Shown piece after piece: positions 27,377 through 35,689 of a stretch of DNA of 64,000 nt (position 1 is the stretch's first letter; each line of letters starts with the position of its first letter). Both the position numbers and the translations under genes were made by a program. The notes below the pieces were generated by a model. It worked only from the letters and a program-made list of their open reading frames with translations. It was not told the origin of the DNA and did not search any database. Source of the DNA: an uncultured Clostridia bacterium (GTDB taxonomy: Bacteria > Bacillota > Clostridia > TANB77 > CAG-508); contig CAKPIK010000001.1 of the NCBI GenBank assembly GCA_934162365.1, positions 124,001 through 188,000 of the forward strand, in the 5' to 3' direction.

Positions 27377-28372
27377 TTAACAAGTCTTTTTATATCTTAA
27401 ATCATCACCGAAAAATCTACAAATATTATAATAACCTACTAATCTTGAAAAAATTCTTTCATCATAAGTTTTAAATAAATTATTTAAACTTAAGTTTGTT
27501 GAAATTATTGTTTTGGTTATATGATTATTTTGGTTTAAAAGTCTAGTATTTAAAATATTAAATAATTCTGAAAATTTCATATTATTTAAACTTTCTGTCC
27601 CTAAATCATCTATTATTAGTAAATCTACATTTAATAAATCATTATAATTAAAATTGTTATTTTTTCCGAATCTATAATCTATTATTGTGTCTAACATTAC
27701 TGGTGCTGTTTGGTACAATACGGTTTTTCCTTGTTTTAATAATTCATTTGCAATACAATTAGTTAAAAATGTTTTTCCAAGTCCAGTATTTCCTGTAAAT
27801 AATAAATTTTTTTCTTCAAAACTATCAAAATTTTTAATAAAATTTTCTGATATTTCTTTTATTTTCTCAATGTTTTGCTTTGGAGAAAGAGCTGAGTTAT
27901 ATTTTTTTTCATCTATTACATCAGAAAATAGATTTAAATTAAAAGTATCAAAATTTTGATTTTCTAAACTTGAAATGTTTGATTTGTTATATTCTATGTT
28001 TAACAACTTTTGCTTCAAACAAGTACACATAACCGAATTATTGTCAACTAAATAACCGGTATCATTGCATAATTTACAAGAATAATTTGGTTTGAAAAAT
28101 TCATCTGTAATGTTTAATTTTTTCAACAAATTATTTTTTTCAGCTTTATAATTTTCTAAATCTGTTTTTAATTTATTTATTTTTTCTTTATCATTATTTA
28201 ACAAAATATTTTTAGAAATTTCAATAGAAGTTTTATTAATTTTATCATTAAGGTTGCTTATGTCTGGATTTTTAATGTAGAAGTTTCTAAGTTTTTCATC
28301 TAATTGAATCTCTGATTCTAGTCTATTTTGTTCATATTCTTTTAATAAATTTTTTAAAGTGGGATTACTCAA
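27377..28372 (-). CDS. DnaC/DnaI-type helicase loader ATPase
   Basis: 331 residues. A helical N-terminal region (about 1-90) precedes a cysteine cluster CKLCNDTGYL ... CTC (about 98-118), which looks like the DnaI zinc site. The AAA+ domain has Walker A GNTGLGKTFL (about 192-201) and Walker B LLIIDDLGTE. It should load the replicative helicase during initiation. It is downstream of a dnaD-like gene (20-bp gap), the same functional pairing as Bacillus DnaD/DnaI. Confidence 0.88.
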   Translation of the reverse strand: MSNPTLKNLLKEYEQNRLESEIQLDEKLRNFYIKNPDISNLNDKINKTSIEISKNILLNNDKEKINKLKTDLENYKAEKNNLLKKLNITDEFFKPNYSCKLCNDTGYLVDNNSVMCTCLKQKLLNIEYNKSNISSLENQNFDTFNLNLFSDVIDEKKYNSALSPKQNIEKIKEISENFIKNFDSFEEKNLLFTGNTGLGKTFLTNCIANELLKQGKTVLYQTAPVMLDTIIDYRFGKNNNFNYNDLLNVDLLIIDDLGTESLNNMKFSELFNILNTRLLNQNNHITKTIISTNLSLNNLFKTYDERIFSRLVGYYNICRFFGDDLRYKKTC

Positions 28373-28392
28373 AACAAAACCTCCATTTTAAA

Positions 28393-29355
28393 TTAATTAT
28401 TGGCATATAAATCATCAAAATTAGTTATGTTTCGTTGATCATAGTTTTGATAATTAGTTTTCTTTTCTAATTCTTTAACTTGTTTTGATTTATTTTTAAA
28501 TTCTAGCAAATAATTTTTAACAGCTTCTGAATTTAACAAGTTTCTTTCATGCCAATCTGAAATCATTTTATCTAAATAATCAAAGTTTGGATTTGATTTT
28601 GACGTTGTTTTCTTTAAAGCTATTTCTATTACATCTATATTGTATTTATATTCATTTAACCATTTTTCTATATATGCTTCTTCATATTGAGTAAGAGGTC
28701 TATTTAATCCTAATTTCTTAGATATATTTTTCTTTATTTTTTTTATTTTTTCATTATTCTCGTCATATGCCTCTAAATCTGAAAAAGTTTTAATATTATT
28801 AGAATACCATGCATCTGCAACAGCTTTTACATAATTTCTATGAAGAGCTGATTTTTCAAAACAATATCTAAATAGAGCAATCATAACTTCTTCATCAAAA
28901 TTATATTTTTTAAACCATAAATCAATATCGCTATACCAAGAAGGAGACATTATACCTTGAAAGAAAGAGGCATTTATTGTTTCAACTGCATTTAAACGAG
29001 ATTTATCTTTTTCCATATTTTGAACAGCTTCTTTAGAAACCGTAATTTTAGGAGAATAAAGTTTATTTAATTCAATTTCTTGAATATTATTTACAATATA
29101 ACCTGTTCCTTTTTTAGTAATTATTCCTGTTTCTTCCCAATATTTAATTGCATCTTGAATAACATTAAGAGGTAAGGCTAATTTCTTAGACATATCATTT
29201 AATTTTATATCTTTTTCATACTTTGATAAAAAAAGCATATATAAATATACTTTTATAAAGTTTCCAGAAGCAGCAGATAAATATTCTGTAAAGAATACAT
29301 CAGGCAATTCTGTGTAAGAAAAAAGCATTGAGTAATCAGATTTTTCTAATTTCAT
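28393..29355 (-). CDS. DnaD-domain replication initiation protein
   Basis: 320 residues. The N-terminal winged-helix-like domain (about 1-110: LPDVFFTEYLSAASGNFIKVYLYMLFL, then a KKLALPLNVIQDAIKYWEETGII helix pair) is of DnaD/DnaB type. One or two DnaD-like helical domains follow (about 120-300), the second with the YxxI/W-rich LNEYKYNIDVIEIALKKT segment. It should help remodel the origin and load helicase with the ATPase encoded next. Confidence 0.85.
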   Translation of the reverse strand: MKLEKSDYSMLFSYTELPDVFFTEYLSAASGNFIKVYLYMLFLSKYEKDIKLNDMSKKLALPLNVIQDAIKYWEETGIITKKGTGYIVNNIQEIELNKLYSPKITVSKEAVQNMEKDKSRLNAVETINASFFQGIMSPSWYSDIDLWFKKYNFDEEVMIALFRYCFEKSALHRNYVKAVADAWYSNNIKTFSDLEAYDENNEKIKKIKKNISKKLGLNRPLTQYEEAYIEKWLNEYKYNIDVIEIALKKTTSKSNPNFDYLDKMISDWHERNLLNSEAVKNYLLEFKNKSKQVKELEKKTNYQNYDQRNITNFDDLYANN

Positions 29356-29434
29356 TATTATACCTCCTAAAATATATGTAAAATTATATCATTTTTTTTA
29401 GATTAATACAACCAGTAAAATATAAATAAAAATA

Positions 29435-29719
29435 TTAAAACTTTTTAAAAAGGTATATTTTAGGACGTAATAAATATTTAATTAAGTAAATTAAAACTGA
29501 AAAAATATTTTCATTATTTAATCCAAAGATACTTAAGATAAGTAAAGGAAAACAAAAACAAATAAAAATAAAGATTTTTATATTTATGTTCTTAATAAAT
29601 AAATTACAAAAACACAAAACAAATAGATCAAAAATTATATTGATAATTAAAATTTGGTAATCTATAAATCCAAATAATTTACTTTTAAAATTATAATTTC
29701 TAGGAAAAATAAATTTCAT
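29435..29719 (-). CDS. PrgI/TcpE-family T4SS membrane protein
   Basis: 94 residues: a short basic N-terminus (FPRNYNFKSKLFGFIDYQ), then two adjacent transmembrane segments (about 22-75) and a basic tail ending PKIYLFKKF. The pattern PxNYxxKxKxFGxxDY followed by two helices is that of PrgI/ConD/TcpE proteins, small inner-membrane parts of Gram-positive type IV secretion systems. It lies 14 bp after the TrbL-like gene. Confidence 0.75.
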   Translation of the reverse strand: MKFIFPRNYNFKSKLFGFIDYQILIINIIFDLFVLCFCNLFIKNINIKIFIFICFCFPLLILSIFGLNNENIFSVLIYLIKYLLRPKIYLFKKF

Positions 29720-29733
29720 AAAACCTCCAAATG

Positions 29734-30609
29734 TTATTTAATTAAAGTAGATTTTAAGTTGTTTATATTTATACTTGCTTCTGTACTAATACCACCAAGC
29801 ATTTCTTTTACATATCCATTGGCTTTTATTAATATTGAAATTGCTGCAAACAATATGAGTTTTGAACTTATATTGTTTGATGTTAAATTCAAAGAAAAAA
29901 TGAGCAATAAAATTATTGAAACAAAAATCTGAACTATTAATAGGGATAAAAAAGATTTAATCCAAGCTTTGAATAAAATTGATGTGTTTTTATTACATAA
30001 TGATAGAAAACAGAAGGGAGAAATTAAAACAAAAACTTTGATAAGCACATATCTAATAGAATAAGTTATTACTAAGTTTAATAGTCCTAATGATATTAAT
30101 GATTTTATAATTCCATCGATTGAAAAAATATTTAAATTATCACTACTCGATATTACATTGTTTAGTCTTGAAATTAAATTTGAAAAACAAATTTGTGTAT
30201 TAAATAAATTTTCACCAATATATCTAATAGAGCTGGAAATTAAAGATATAAAATATATTAATTCATCACAAATAAAAAAAGAAAAATTCATACAAATTGC
30301 ACATAGAAGCAACTTAAATATAAACTGAAAAGGCTTTTCTATTTGAGTAAGTTCAAGACGAGATAAAACTAATTTAATTGAATAATAAATTAAATATCCT
30401 GCTATTAATGCATTAGCAACAAGGAGGATACCATTTGAGCTATTTGTTCCAAGAATATTATAAAAATACTCATCATTTAAAATATTTGAATTTATAAAGG
30501 TAAAATCATCTAAAGCTAAGTATAAGCTATTATCAATTGAAGAAATTATATTGTTAAACATATAATTAATAGAATTTGAAATAATTGATGTTATATTAGA
30601 AGAATCCAA
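29734..30609 (-). CDS. TrbL/VirB6-like polytopic T4SS membrane protein
   Basis: 291 residues with about six hydrophobic segments between residues 55 and 270 and a soluble N-terminal stretch rich in S/N. Topology, size and the SIRYVLIKVFVLISPFCFLSLCNK segment (about 185-208) fit VirB6/TrbL channel proteins. It sits between the pilin-like and PrgI genes, the order common in Gram-positive T4SS loci. Confidence 0.7.
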   Translation of the reverse strand: MDSSNITSIISNSINYMFNNIISSIDNSLYLALDDFTFINSNILNDEYFYNILGTNSSNGILLVANALIAGYLIYYSIKLVLSRLELTQIEKPFQFIFKLLLCAICMNFSFFICDELIYFISLISSSIRYIGENLFNTQICFSNLISRLNNVISSSDNLNIFSIDGIIKSLISLGLLNLVITYSIRYVLIKVFVLISPFCFLSLCNKNTSILFKAWIKSFLSLLIVQIFVSIILLLIFSLNLTSNNISSKLILFAAISILIKANGYVKEMLGGISTEASININNLKSTLIK

Positions 30610-30622
30610 AATATACCTCCAT

Positions 30623-30952
30623 TTATCCTAAAAGTCCATTAATTGCAGATAATATTAAATCTAGTAATAAAATAAATGCATAAGAAAAAAGAGAGCCTCG
30701 AATAATATTTTTTCCTGTTCGAATTCTTTCTTCATCTCCAAAACTAAATTTTTTAATAAAAACGCCAGTACCAACAGCAACAGCGGCAGCAGGAGTTGAA
30801 AGTTTTATAAGCCATGTTTTTATTTTTTCAAAAGCATTTGACATTTTTGAAACTAAACCAGGGTAAGCACAATAAGAAATTATATAAAAAGAAAAATAAA
30901 TAATAAAAAATAAAATAAAAATATTTAATAAATAAAAAGTTTTTTTGTTCAT
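30623..30952 (-). CDS. Small TrbC/VirB2-like (pilin-type) membrane protein
   Basis: 109 residues from the ATG at 30952, chosen because GGAGG lies 5 nt before it; an ATG four codons upstream precedes this Shine-Dalgarno. It has an N-terminal hydrophobic segment (about 6-28), a central amphipathic helix with an Ala/Val-rich stretch (TPAAAVAVGTGVFIKKF) and a C-terminal transmembrane helix (about 84-105). VirB2-like small proteins of Firmicutes T4SS look like this, but sequence conservation is low, so the assignment leans on position. Confidence 0.6.
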   Translation of the reverse strand: MNKKTFYLLNIFILFFIIYFSFYIISYCAYPGLVSKMSNAFEKIKTWLIKLSTPAAAVAVGTGVFIKKFSFGDEERIRTGKNIIRGSLFSYAFILLLDLILSAINGLLG

Positions 30953-30977
30953 ATAAACCTCCATTTGAGCAAGTGCT

Positions 30978-32690
30978 CTAATAATAATTTTTAAAATATG
31001 GTATCATATTAAGTTTTTGAGGAGAAAGGATACTTGTACCATTAGAAATAAAAGCAAGACATGAAAAACATTCTAATTTTTGTGTAAAAAAATTAGTGTC
31101 AAAAATAAAATCAAATTGAGAATATGAATTTATACTTTCGGAAATATTGGAATCTAAAGATTTAAATTTTTTTGTTATAAAATTAAAATTAGTTGTTTTG
31201 GCATTTTCAGAAATTGTTTTTGAAGTTTTAATCTTTTCTTCTTTTCCTAGCTGTTTTTGGGCATCTTCTATTGTGAAAATATCGTCTGTTCTAAACCATA
31301 ATTTATTTACCAGATTTTGAATTATTGTTTTTGTAGCATTTGGATTATTTAAAGAATTTAATAAAGAAGTATAACTCTGAGTTGCAATAATATTTATACA
31401 TTTAGCTTCTCTACTTTGAGCAAAGAAATCTGCATCTGTCATTGTTACATACTCATGAAATTCATCACATATAAAAGCAACAGATCTTAAAAAATCATGT
31501 TTTTTTGTAAGTCTAGTCATAACTTCAGTTTGAAAATCTAGCTTTAAATATGCTGCTATAATCTTAGACAAATTTTTAAATTCTGATATATTCATATTTA
31601 AAACTAATATTTTTCCAGATGAAATTAAATTTCTAAATCCTTTAAAATTAATTTCATGTTGCTCTGGACAGAATATTTTTCTAACTTGATAATCTGAAAC
31701 AAAGCACCCAGTTATTCTAGTGATTTCTGATTTTAAAATAGCCATTGTTCTAGAATCTAATTTTAAAAATTCTTTTTCAAAAAACTCAATTGATGTTAAT
31801 AAATCAAAACAATTTTCTTTTGAGAGTTTTCCAGATATAAACTTTTTTCTTAAAATATCAATTTTAGATAAATAATAATCTGGTTCGGTAACTAATTTGT
31901 GAACCTCTAAAAATGTTACATATCCATTATTATATAATCTACATAACTTAATACATTCTGTAAGAATTTGCTCTACCTTTTCTAACCAATAAGCTTCTCC
32001 ATTATTAGAGGAAAATAAAGTTAAAATTGTTTTTAATCTATTAGCTAAAACAGTTGGTTTTAAATATGGCTTATCTAATGGATTATATTTAATTGTTCCA
32101 TCTAAAGAAAGTACCATAAAATCACTTGTTCTGTTATATTTTTCACAATATTTCTTTACTTGAATATGATAGTTTCCTTTTACATCTAAAACAAGTAAAC
32201 CCAATTTCTCTTTTTTATTATTAAATTTAAATCTAATTAATTGTTCTGTAAAAGGATACATTGCAGAACTGGTTTTCCCAGAACCAATTGTACCAGTGAT
32301 TAATATATTTTGATATAATCCTTTTTCTGGTAAAAATACGGGGGAATCTAAACTATTATTTCCAATAAGTATGTTTAAATCTGAATTGTCATAAGTTATA
32401 ATTTTTGTGTTTTGCGCTTTTTTAGTTGAAATGTTAGAGATAAATATTAAAGAATAAAGAAAATTAGAAAAAACAAATGCAGAAAAAACAGATAGAAATA
32501 CATAAGAAACTTTTATAAAATGCCATAAAGCAGGATATGCTGTACAAATATTAAATGGGTTTATTGCAAAATCAATGAAAATATTTTGTGAAATAAATAT
32601 TTGATGAAAACAAATAGTTTTGATTAGAAAAATAATAGTTATAATGATAAAGTTAAATAAGAGTCGTTTTTTTAAAGTAGATACAAACAA
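30978..32690 (-). CDS. VirD4/TraG-type T4SS coupling ATPase
   Basis: 570 residues. Two to three transmembrane segments (about 10-110) precede the motor domain with Walker A GTIGSGKTSS (about 136-145), VLDVKGNYH, Walker B FICDEFHEYV and IIATQSYTSLL. This is the substrate-recruiting coupling protein of type IV secretion. The start is a TTG at 32690 with AAGGAGG 5 nt upstream. No relaxase or oriT-like gene accompanies it, so the substrate is unknown. Confidence 0.88.
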   Translation of the reverse strand: MFVSTLKKRLLFNFIIITIIFLIKTICFHQIFISQNIFIDFAINPFNICTAYPALWHFIKVSYVFLSVFSAFVFSNFLYSLIFISNISTKKAQNTKIITYDNSDLNILIGNNSLDSPVFLPEKGLYQNILITGTIGSGKTSSAMYPFTEQLIRFKFNNKKEKLGLLVLDVKGNYHIQVKKYCEKYNRTSDFMVLSLDGTIKYNPLDKPYLKPTVLANRLKTILTLFSSNNGEAYWLEKVEQILTECIKLCRLYNNGYVTFLEVHKLVTEPDYYLSKIDILRKKFISGKLSKENCFDLLTSIEFFEKEFLKLDSRTMAILKSEITRITGCFVSDYQVRKIFCPEQHEINFKGFRNLISSGKILVLNMNISEFKNLSKIIAAYLKLDFQTEVMTRLTKKHDFLRSVAFICDEFHEYVTMTDADFFAQSREAKCINIIATQSYTSLLNSLNNPNATKTIIQNLVNKLWFRTDDIFTIEDAQKQLGKEEKIKTSKTISENAKTTNFNFITKKFKSLDSNISESINSYSQFDFIFDTNFFTQKLECFSCLAFISNGTSILSPQKLNMIPYFKNYY

Positions 32691-32700
32691 AATAACCTCC

Positions 32701-32883
32701 TTATAAAGAATTTTTCTTAATATTTAATTTTGAACCTTGAATTCTTTGGAAAAATAGAGAATCAATAAAAACATAAATTGAATAAAAAGAAATTAAAGAA
32801 CTAATAATATAAGATATAAAAAAATAATGGATTAGGTTTTGAATAATTATCACCACCTTTAAACATTTAACATAATATAACAA
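32701..32883 (-). CDS. Small membrane protein at the head of the T4SS-like operon
   Basis: The open frame holds a hydrophobic helix or helix pair (VVIIIQNLIHYFFISYIISSLI and a second segment) and a basic C-terminus. The only strong Shine-Dalgarno, AAAGGTGGTGATA, lies inside the frame. Translation may therefore begin at a non-AUG codon just after it (ATT at about 32847 or 32844), giving about 47-48 residues rather than 60 from the ATG at 32883. Its stop is directly followed by the Shine-Dalgarno of virD4, so the two are coupled. The family is unknown. Confidence 0.45.
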   Translation of the reverse strand: MLYYVKCLKVVIIIQNLIHYFFISYIISSLISFYSIYVFIDSLFFQRIQGSKLNIKKNSL

Positions 32884-32957
32884 TTATTTAAACTTGTCTA
32901 TACTTTTTTATAAAAATGTGATAAAATAATTAAAAATATAATTTTAGGAGGAAAAAC

Positions 32958-33143
32958 ATGAAAATAGAAAAAAACATGACAATTGGAGAATTATTAAAGG
33001 TTGCACCAGAAAAAGCTGAGATATTATTAAATGCCGGAATGCATTGTTTGGGGTGTCCTGCATCACAAGCAGAAACAATAGAAGAAGCATGTATGGTTCA
33101 CGGAATAGATGTTGAAGAATTAGTAGAAAAATTAAATGCATAA
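32958..33143 (+). CDS. DUF1858 domain protein (redox-disulfide, hybrid-cluster-associated)
   Basis: 61 residues. The pattern MTIGELLKVAPEKAEILLNAGMHCLGCPAS with the CxxC pair (about 30-33) and the closing GIDVEELVEKLN is typical of DUF1858. These small proteins bind a metal or cluster, or do thiol chemistry, and often occur alone. TAGGAGG precedes the ATG. Confidence 0.92.
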   Translation: MKIEKNMTIGELLKVAPEKAEILLNAGMHCLGCPASQAETIEEACMVHGIDVEELVEKLNA

Positions 33144-33169
33144 AATTTCATAAAATTTTCATAAAAATA

Positions 33170-33198
33170 TTGACATATGACAAAAAATGTTGTAATAT
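33170..33198 (+). promoter_or_regulatory. Promoter of tRNA-Lys-Glu-Thr operon
   Basis: TTGACA (33170-33175), a 17-bp spacer and TAATAT (33193-33198). A short hairpin, GCAGTC/GACTGC (33205-33225), follows at the expected transcript start. Confidence 0.75.
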
Positions 33199-33251
33199 AT
33201 ATAGGCAGTCGCGTTTTAAGACTGCTTATATTTATTAATTATTGGTGACAT

Positions 33252-33327
33252 GGGCCATTAGCTCAGGTGGTAGAGCACTTGACTTTTAATCAAGTTGTCC
33301 GCAGTTCGAGTCTGCGATGGCTCACCA
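33252..33327 (+). tRNA. tRNA-Lys (anticodon UUU)
   Basis: 76 nt including encoded CCA. The acceptor GGGCCAT pairs with ATGGCTC, and the anticodon loop CTTTTAA gives UUU. First gene of a three-tRNA operon. Confidence 0.96.
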
Positions 33328-33331
33328 ATAT

Positions 33332-33406
33332 GGCCCCTTGGTCAAGCGGTTAAGACATCGCCCTTTCACGGCGGAGACATGGGTTCGATTCCCGTAGGGG
33401 TCACCA
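33332..33406 (+). tRNA. tRNA-Glu (anticodon UUC)
   Basis: 75 nt including CCA. The anticodon loop CTTTCAC gives UUC; it lies 4 nt after tRNA-Lys. Confidence 0.96.
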
Positions 33407-33412
33407 ATAAGT

Positions 33413-33488
<76 letters not shown>

Positions 33489-33492
33489 AAAG

Positions 33493-33531
33493 ATCAAGAG
33501 TTTTGAGTAATCTTAATTCCTGATTTTTTTT
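33493..33531 (+). terminator. Weak terminator after the tRNA operon
   Basis: ATCA(A)GAG pairs imperfectly with TTC(C)TGAT around a long loop, followed by eight T residues. Confidence 0.4.
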
Positions 33532-33543
33532 GTTTTATATCAA

Positions 33544-33571
33544 TTGACATTTTGAAAAAATAATATATAAT
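33544..33571 (+). promoter_or_regulatory. Promoter upstream of the CxxC micro-ORF and the SDR gene
   Basis: TTGACA (33544-33549) and TATAAT (33566-33571) with a 16-bp spacer. The predicted transcript start falls at about 33578, which is the A of the micro-ORF ATG. Confidence 0.55.
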
Positions 33572-33577
33572 ATAGTT

Positions 33578-33646
33578 ATGAAATGCTTAAATTGTGGAAA
33601 AGAAGTTAAACAAAAAAACAAATATAAATTAGGAGGAATAGAATGA
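33578..33646 (+). CDS. 22-residue CxxC micro-ORF overlapping the SDR start
   Basis: The frame encodes 22 residues beginning MKCLNCGKEVKQ, like the first knuckle of a zinc ribbon, and ends in a TGA that overlaps the next gene's ATG as ATGA. There is no Shine-Dalgarno, and the promoter position implies a leaderless mRNA. The last codons contain AGGAGG, the ribosome site for the SDR gene. It could be a coupling leader peptide or a chance frame. Confidence 0.35.
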   Translation: MKCLNCGKEVKQKNKYKLGGIE

Positions 33647-34368
33647 AAACAGTTATTGTAACTGGTGGATCGAGAGGAATTGGTGCTGCGATAGTTGAAG
33701 AACTTGCATCAAATAATTATAATATAGTCCTAAATTATAACAATTCAGAACAATCAGCAAAACAAATACAAAATGAATTGAAAGAAAATGGAATAAATAT
33801 AGAAATATTTAAAGCTGATGTATCTAAAAGAGATGAGGTTAAGAAATTAATTGATTTTACAATAAAAAAGTATAACAATATAGATGTATTAATAAATAAT
33901 GCGGGAATAGACCAAATAAAGCTTTTTATGGATACAACAGATGAAGATTGGAAAAATATAATACAAACTAATTTAACTTCTGTATTTTACTGTAGTCAAG
34001 AAGTATTAAAAAACATGATACATAATAAAAATGGTTGTATAATAAATATTTCATCAATATGGGGAATAACAGGGGCTTCTTGTGAAGTTGCATATAGTGC
34101 TTCTAAAGCTGCTATTGATGGTATGACAAAAGCATTAGCAAAAGAAATGGGCCCATCAAACATAAGAATTAATTCAATTGCACCTGGTTTTGTTGAAACT
34201 GATATGAATAAAAATATACCAGAAGAAGAAATAGAAGAAATAAAAAATGAAATTCCACTTGGAAGAATTTCAAAACCAGAAGAAATTACTAAAAGTATTA
34301 AATGGTTAATTGAAGATGAGTATGTTACTGGACAAATAATATCTGTAAATGGTGGATGGAATATATAA
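33643..34368 (+). CDS. Short-chain dehydrogenase, FabG-like 3-oxoacyl-ACP reductase
   Basis: 241 residues with full SDR motifs: TGGSRGIG (about 6-13), NNAG (about 86-89), catalytic serine in NISSIWG, YSASK (about 150-154) and the closing GGW. These suit NADPH-dependent reduction as in FabG. No other fatty-acid genes are adjacent, so a different carbonyl substrate is possible. AGGAGG precedes the ATG. Confidence 0.85.
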   Translation: MKTVIVTGGSRGIGAAIVEELASNNYNIVLNYNNSEQSAKQIQNELKENGINIEIFKADVSKRDEVKKLIDFTIKKYNNIDVLINNAGIDQIKLFMDTTDEDWKNIIQTNLTSVFYCSQEVLKNMIHNKNGCIINISSIWGITGASCEVAYSASKAAIDGMTKALAKEMGPSNIRINSIAPGFVETDMNKNIPEEEIEEIKNEIPLGRISKPEEITKSIKWLIEDEYVTGQIISVNGGWNI

Positions 34369-34372
34369 AACA

Positions 34373-34400
34373 AAAAAAGCACTTTAAAAGTGCTTTTTTA
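34373..34400. terminator. Bidirectional terminator after the SDR gene
   Basis: AAAAAAGCACTTT pairs with AAAGTGCTTTTTT; it serves both convergent genes. Confidence 0.85.
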
Positions 34401-34404
34401 TTGT

Positions 34405-34863
34405 TTATTCAGTTATTTTTCTTTTATAATTTCCAGAAATTAATCTAGGTACATATACTAATAATTTATAAATTGCTAATCTAATTTTTTTGCTCCAGAT
34501 ATAAGATTTTCTCAAATGGCGTTTAGTTTCTAGTGCAAATTCTTCTCTAATTGCTAAAGCTGTCTCTGATTTTTCTATATTGAATACATAATTAGCATTA
34601 TTATTATTATCCCAATTATTATTTCCATCTCTAAAACAGAAATTAAATGTTTCATAAGATGGTAATTCAATTTCAGCTTGAAAACCTAAATCTGTTTTTT
34701 CCATTTTGATTTCATTTAATTCTTTCCAATCATTATCAAAACCATAATGAATAAAGACATCTTCAGCATTTTCACTAAATAATGTTCCTGTATATGAAAT
34801 TTTAACTTTAGAATTTTGTACTAATCTATCTGTATTAAAAAATATATTCTTTAATAATTCCAT
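34405..34863 (-). CDS. CBM25-like carbohydrate-binding-domain protein
   Basis: 152 residues from the ATG at 34863 (AAGGAG 6 nt upstream). A beta-sandwich of about 90 residues carries FIHYGFDNDWKEL, then PSYETFNFCFRDGNNNWDNN and YVFNI, the aromatic and asparagine pattern of starch-binding CBM25/53 modules. The rest is a basic helical tail. There is no signal peptide, so it appears cytoplasmic, perhaps acting on glycogen or starch granules. A stand-alone CBM25 with no catalytic domain is unusual. Confidence 0.7.
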   Translation of the reverse strand: MELLKNIFFNTDRLVQNSKVKISYTGTLFSENAEDVFIHYGFDNDWKELNEIKMEKTDLGFQAEIELPSYETFNFCFRDGNNNWDNNNNANYVFNIEKSETALAIREEFALETKRHLRKSYIWSKKIRLAIYKLLVYVPRLISGNYKRKITE

Positions 34864-34951
34864 TTTTAACTCCTTGAAAACTTTCTCTTTTGTATGAATT
34901 ATTATATTATTAAAAATAATTAAAAGCAATACTTTTTGATAAAAAAAGTAA

Positions 34952-35524
34952 TTATTTTACAAAAACTTTTCCAATCATATAAAAAGTATCATTATCACTT
35001 ATTTTAATATCTTCAACTTCATTATTATCAGCTTTTAAAGTTATTTTACCGTTTCTAGTATAGAATTTTCTTATTAGTATTTTATTATTATATGAAAATA
35101 ATCCGATTTCCTTATTTGATAAAGGAGAATTAAATTCAACAAAAACATAAGAATTTTTTGCAATTGTTGGAACCATAGAATCGTCTCTAACTTTTAAAGC
35201 TATTGCTGAACTTGGAATATCTGGTGGGCAATCAATAAAACCACCAATATTATCTACTGCTATAAGTTTATTATAAGAAATATGTTTTACTAAATTATAG
35301 CTTTCTTGTTCTTCATTAACGCATTTATCATAAGTAAACATTAATTGTTGATAAGGTATATTAAGAGCTTTGCAGATATTTTTTAAGGCTTTATGACTAG
35401 GATTTCTTTCACCTTTTTCTATATGAGTAAGATGTCCTATATTTATGTCTGTAAGTCTCGCTAATTCTGTTTTAGACATACCTTTTTCTTTTCTTGCTTT
35501 TGCAATCATGTCACCAATCATCAT
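34952..35524 (-). CDS. CI/LexA-like repressor: XRE HTH plus S24 peptidase-like domain
   Basis: 190 residues. An N-terminal XRE helix-turn-helix (about 8-62, KTELARLTDINIGHLTHIEKGERNPS) is followed by an S24/LexA-like domain with a serine in VRDDSMVPT and a lysine in NNKILIRKF. The cleavage region lacks a clear Ala-Gly pair (GGFIDCPPDIP), so self-cleavage is doubtful. It diverges from a second HTH gene across 165 bp that hold a palindrome; autoregulation is likely. Confidence 0.85.
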   Translation of the reverse strand: MMIGDMIAKARKEKGMSKTELARLTDINIGHLTHIEKGERNPSHKALKNICKALNIPYQQLMFTYDKCVNEEQESYNLVKHISYNKLIAVDNIGGFIDCPPDIPSSAIALKVRDDSMVPTIAKNSYVFVEFNSPLSNKEIGLFSYNNKILIRKFYTRNGKITLKADNNEVEDIKISDNDTFYMIGKVFVK

Positions 35525-35632
35525 AATAACAATACCTCTTTTTCTATTTTTTTACAACATTATACATAAAAAAACACAATTTGTCTAGTAGTAAACTTAA
35601 AAAAATTTTTTTATAAAAATATCACAAAAAAC

Positions 35633-35644
35633 TTGACTTGTCAA
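35633..35644. promoter_or_regulatory. Candidate operator between divergent HTH genes
   Basis: The perfect dyad TTGAC-TT-GTCAA overlaps a likely -35 element of the downstream small HTH gene, and a further TTTTGACAAA lies 30 bp on. It fits a repressor site for either flanking HTH protein. Confidence 0.45.
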
Positions 35645-35689
35645 ATTGAATTATGATAACATTTTGACAAATAAAAAAGAGGTGATAAA

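Noticed and set aside
29435..32883. Complete conjugative transposon at gyrA
   Set aside because: No relaxase, integrase, excisionase or direct repeats were seen between gyrB and the tRNA-Lys cluster; only secretion-type genes occur.
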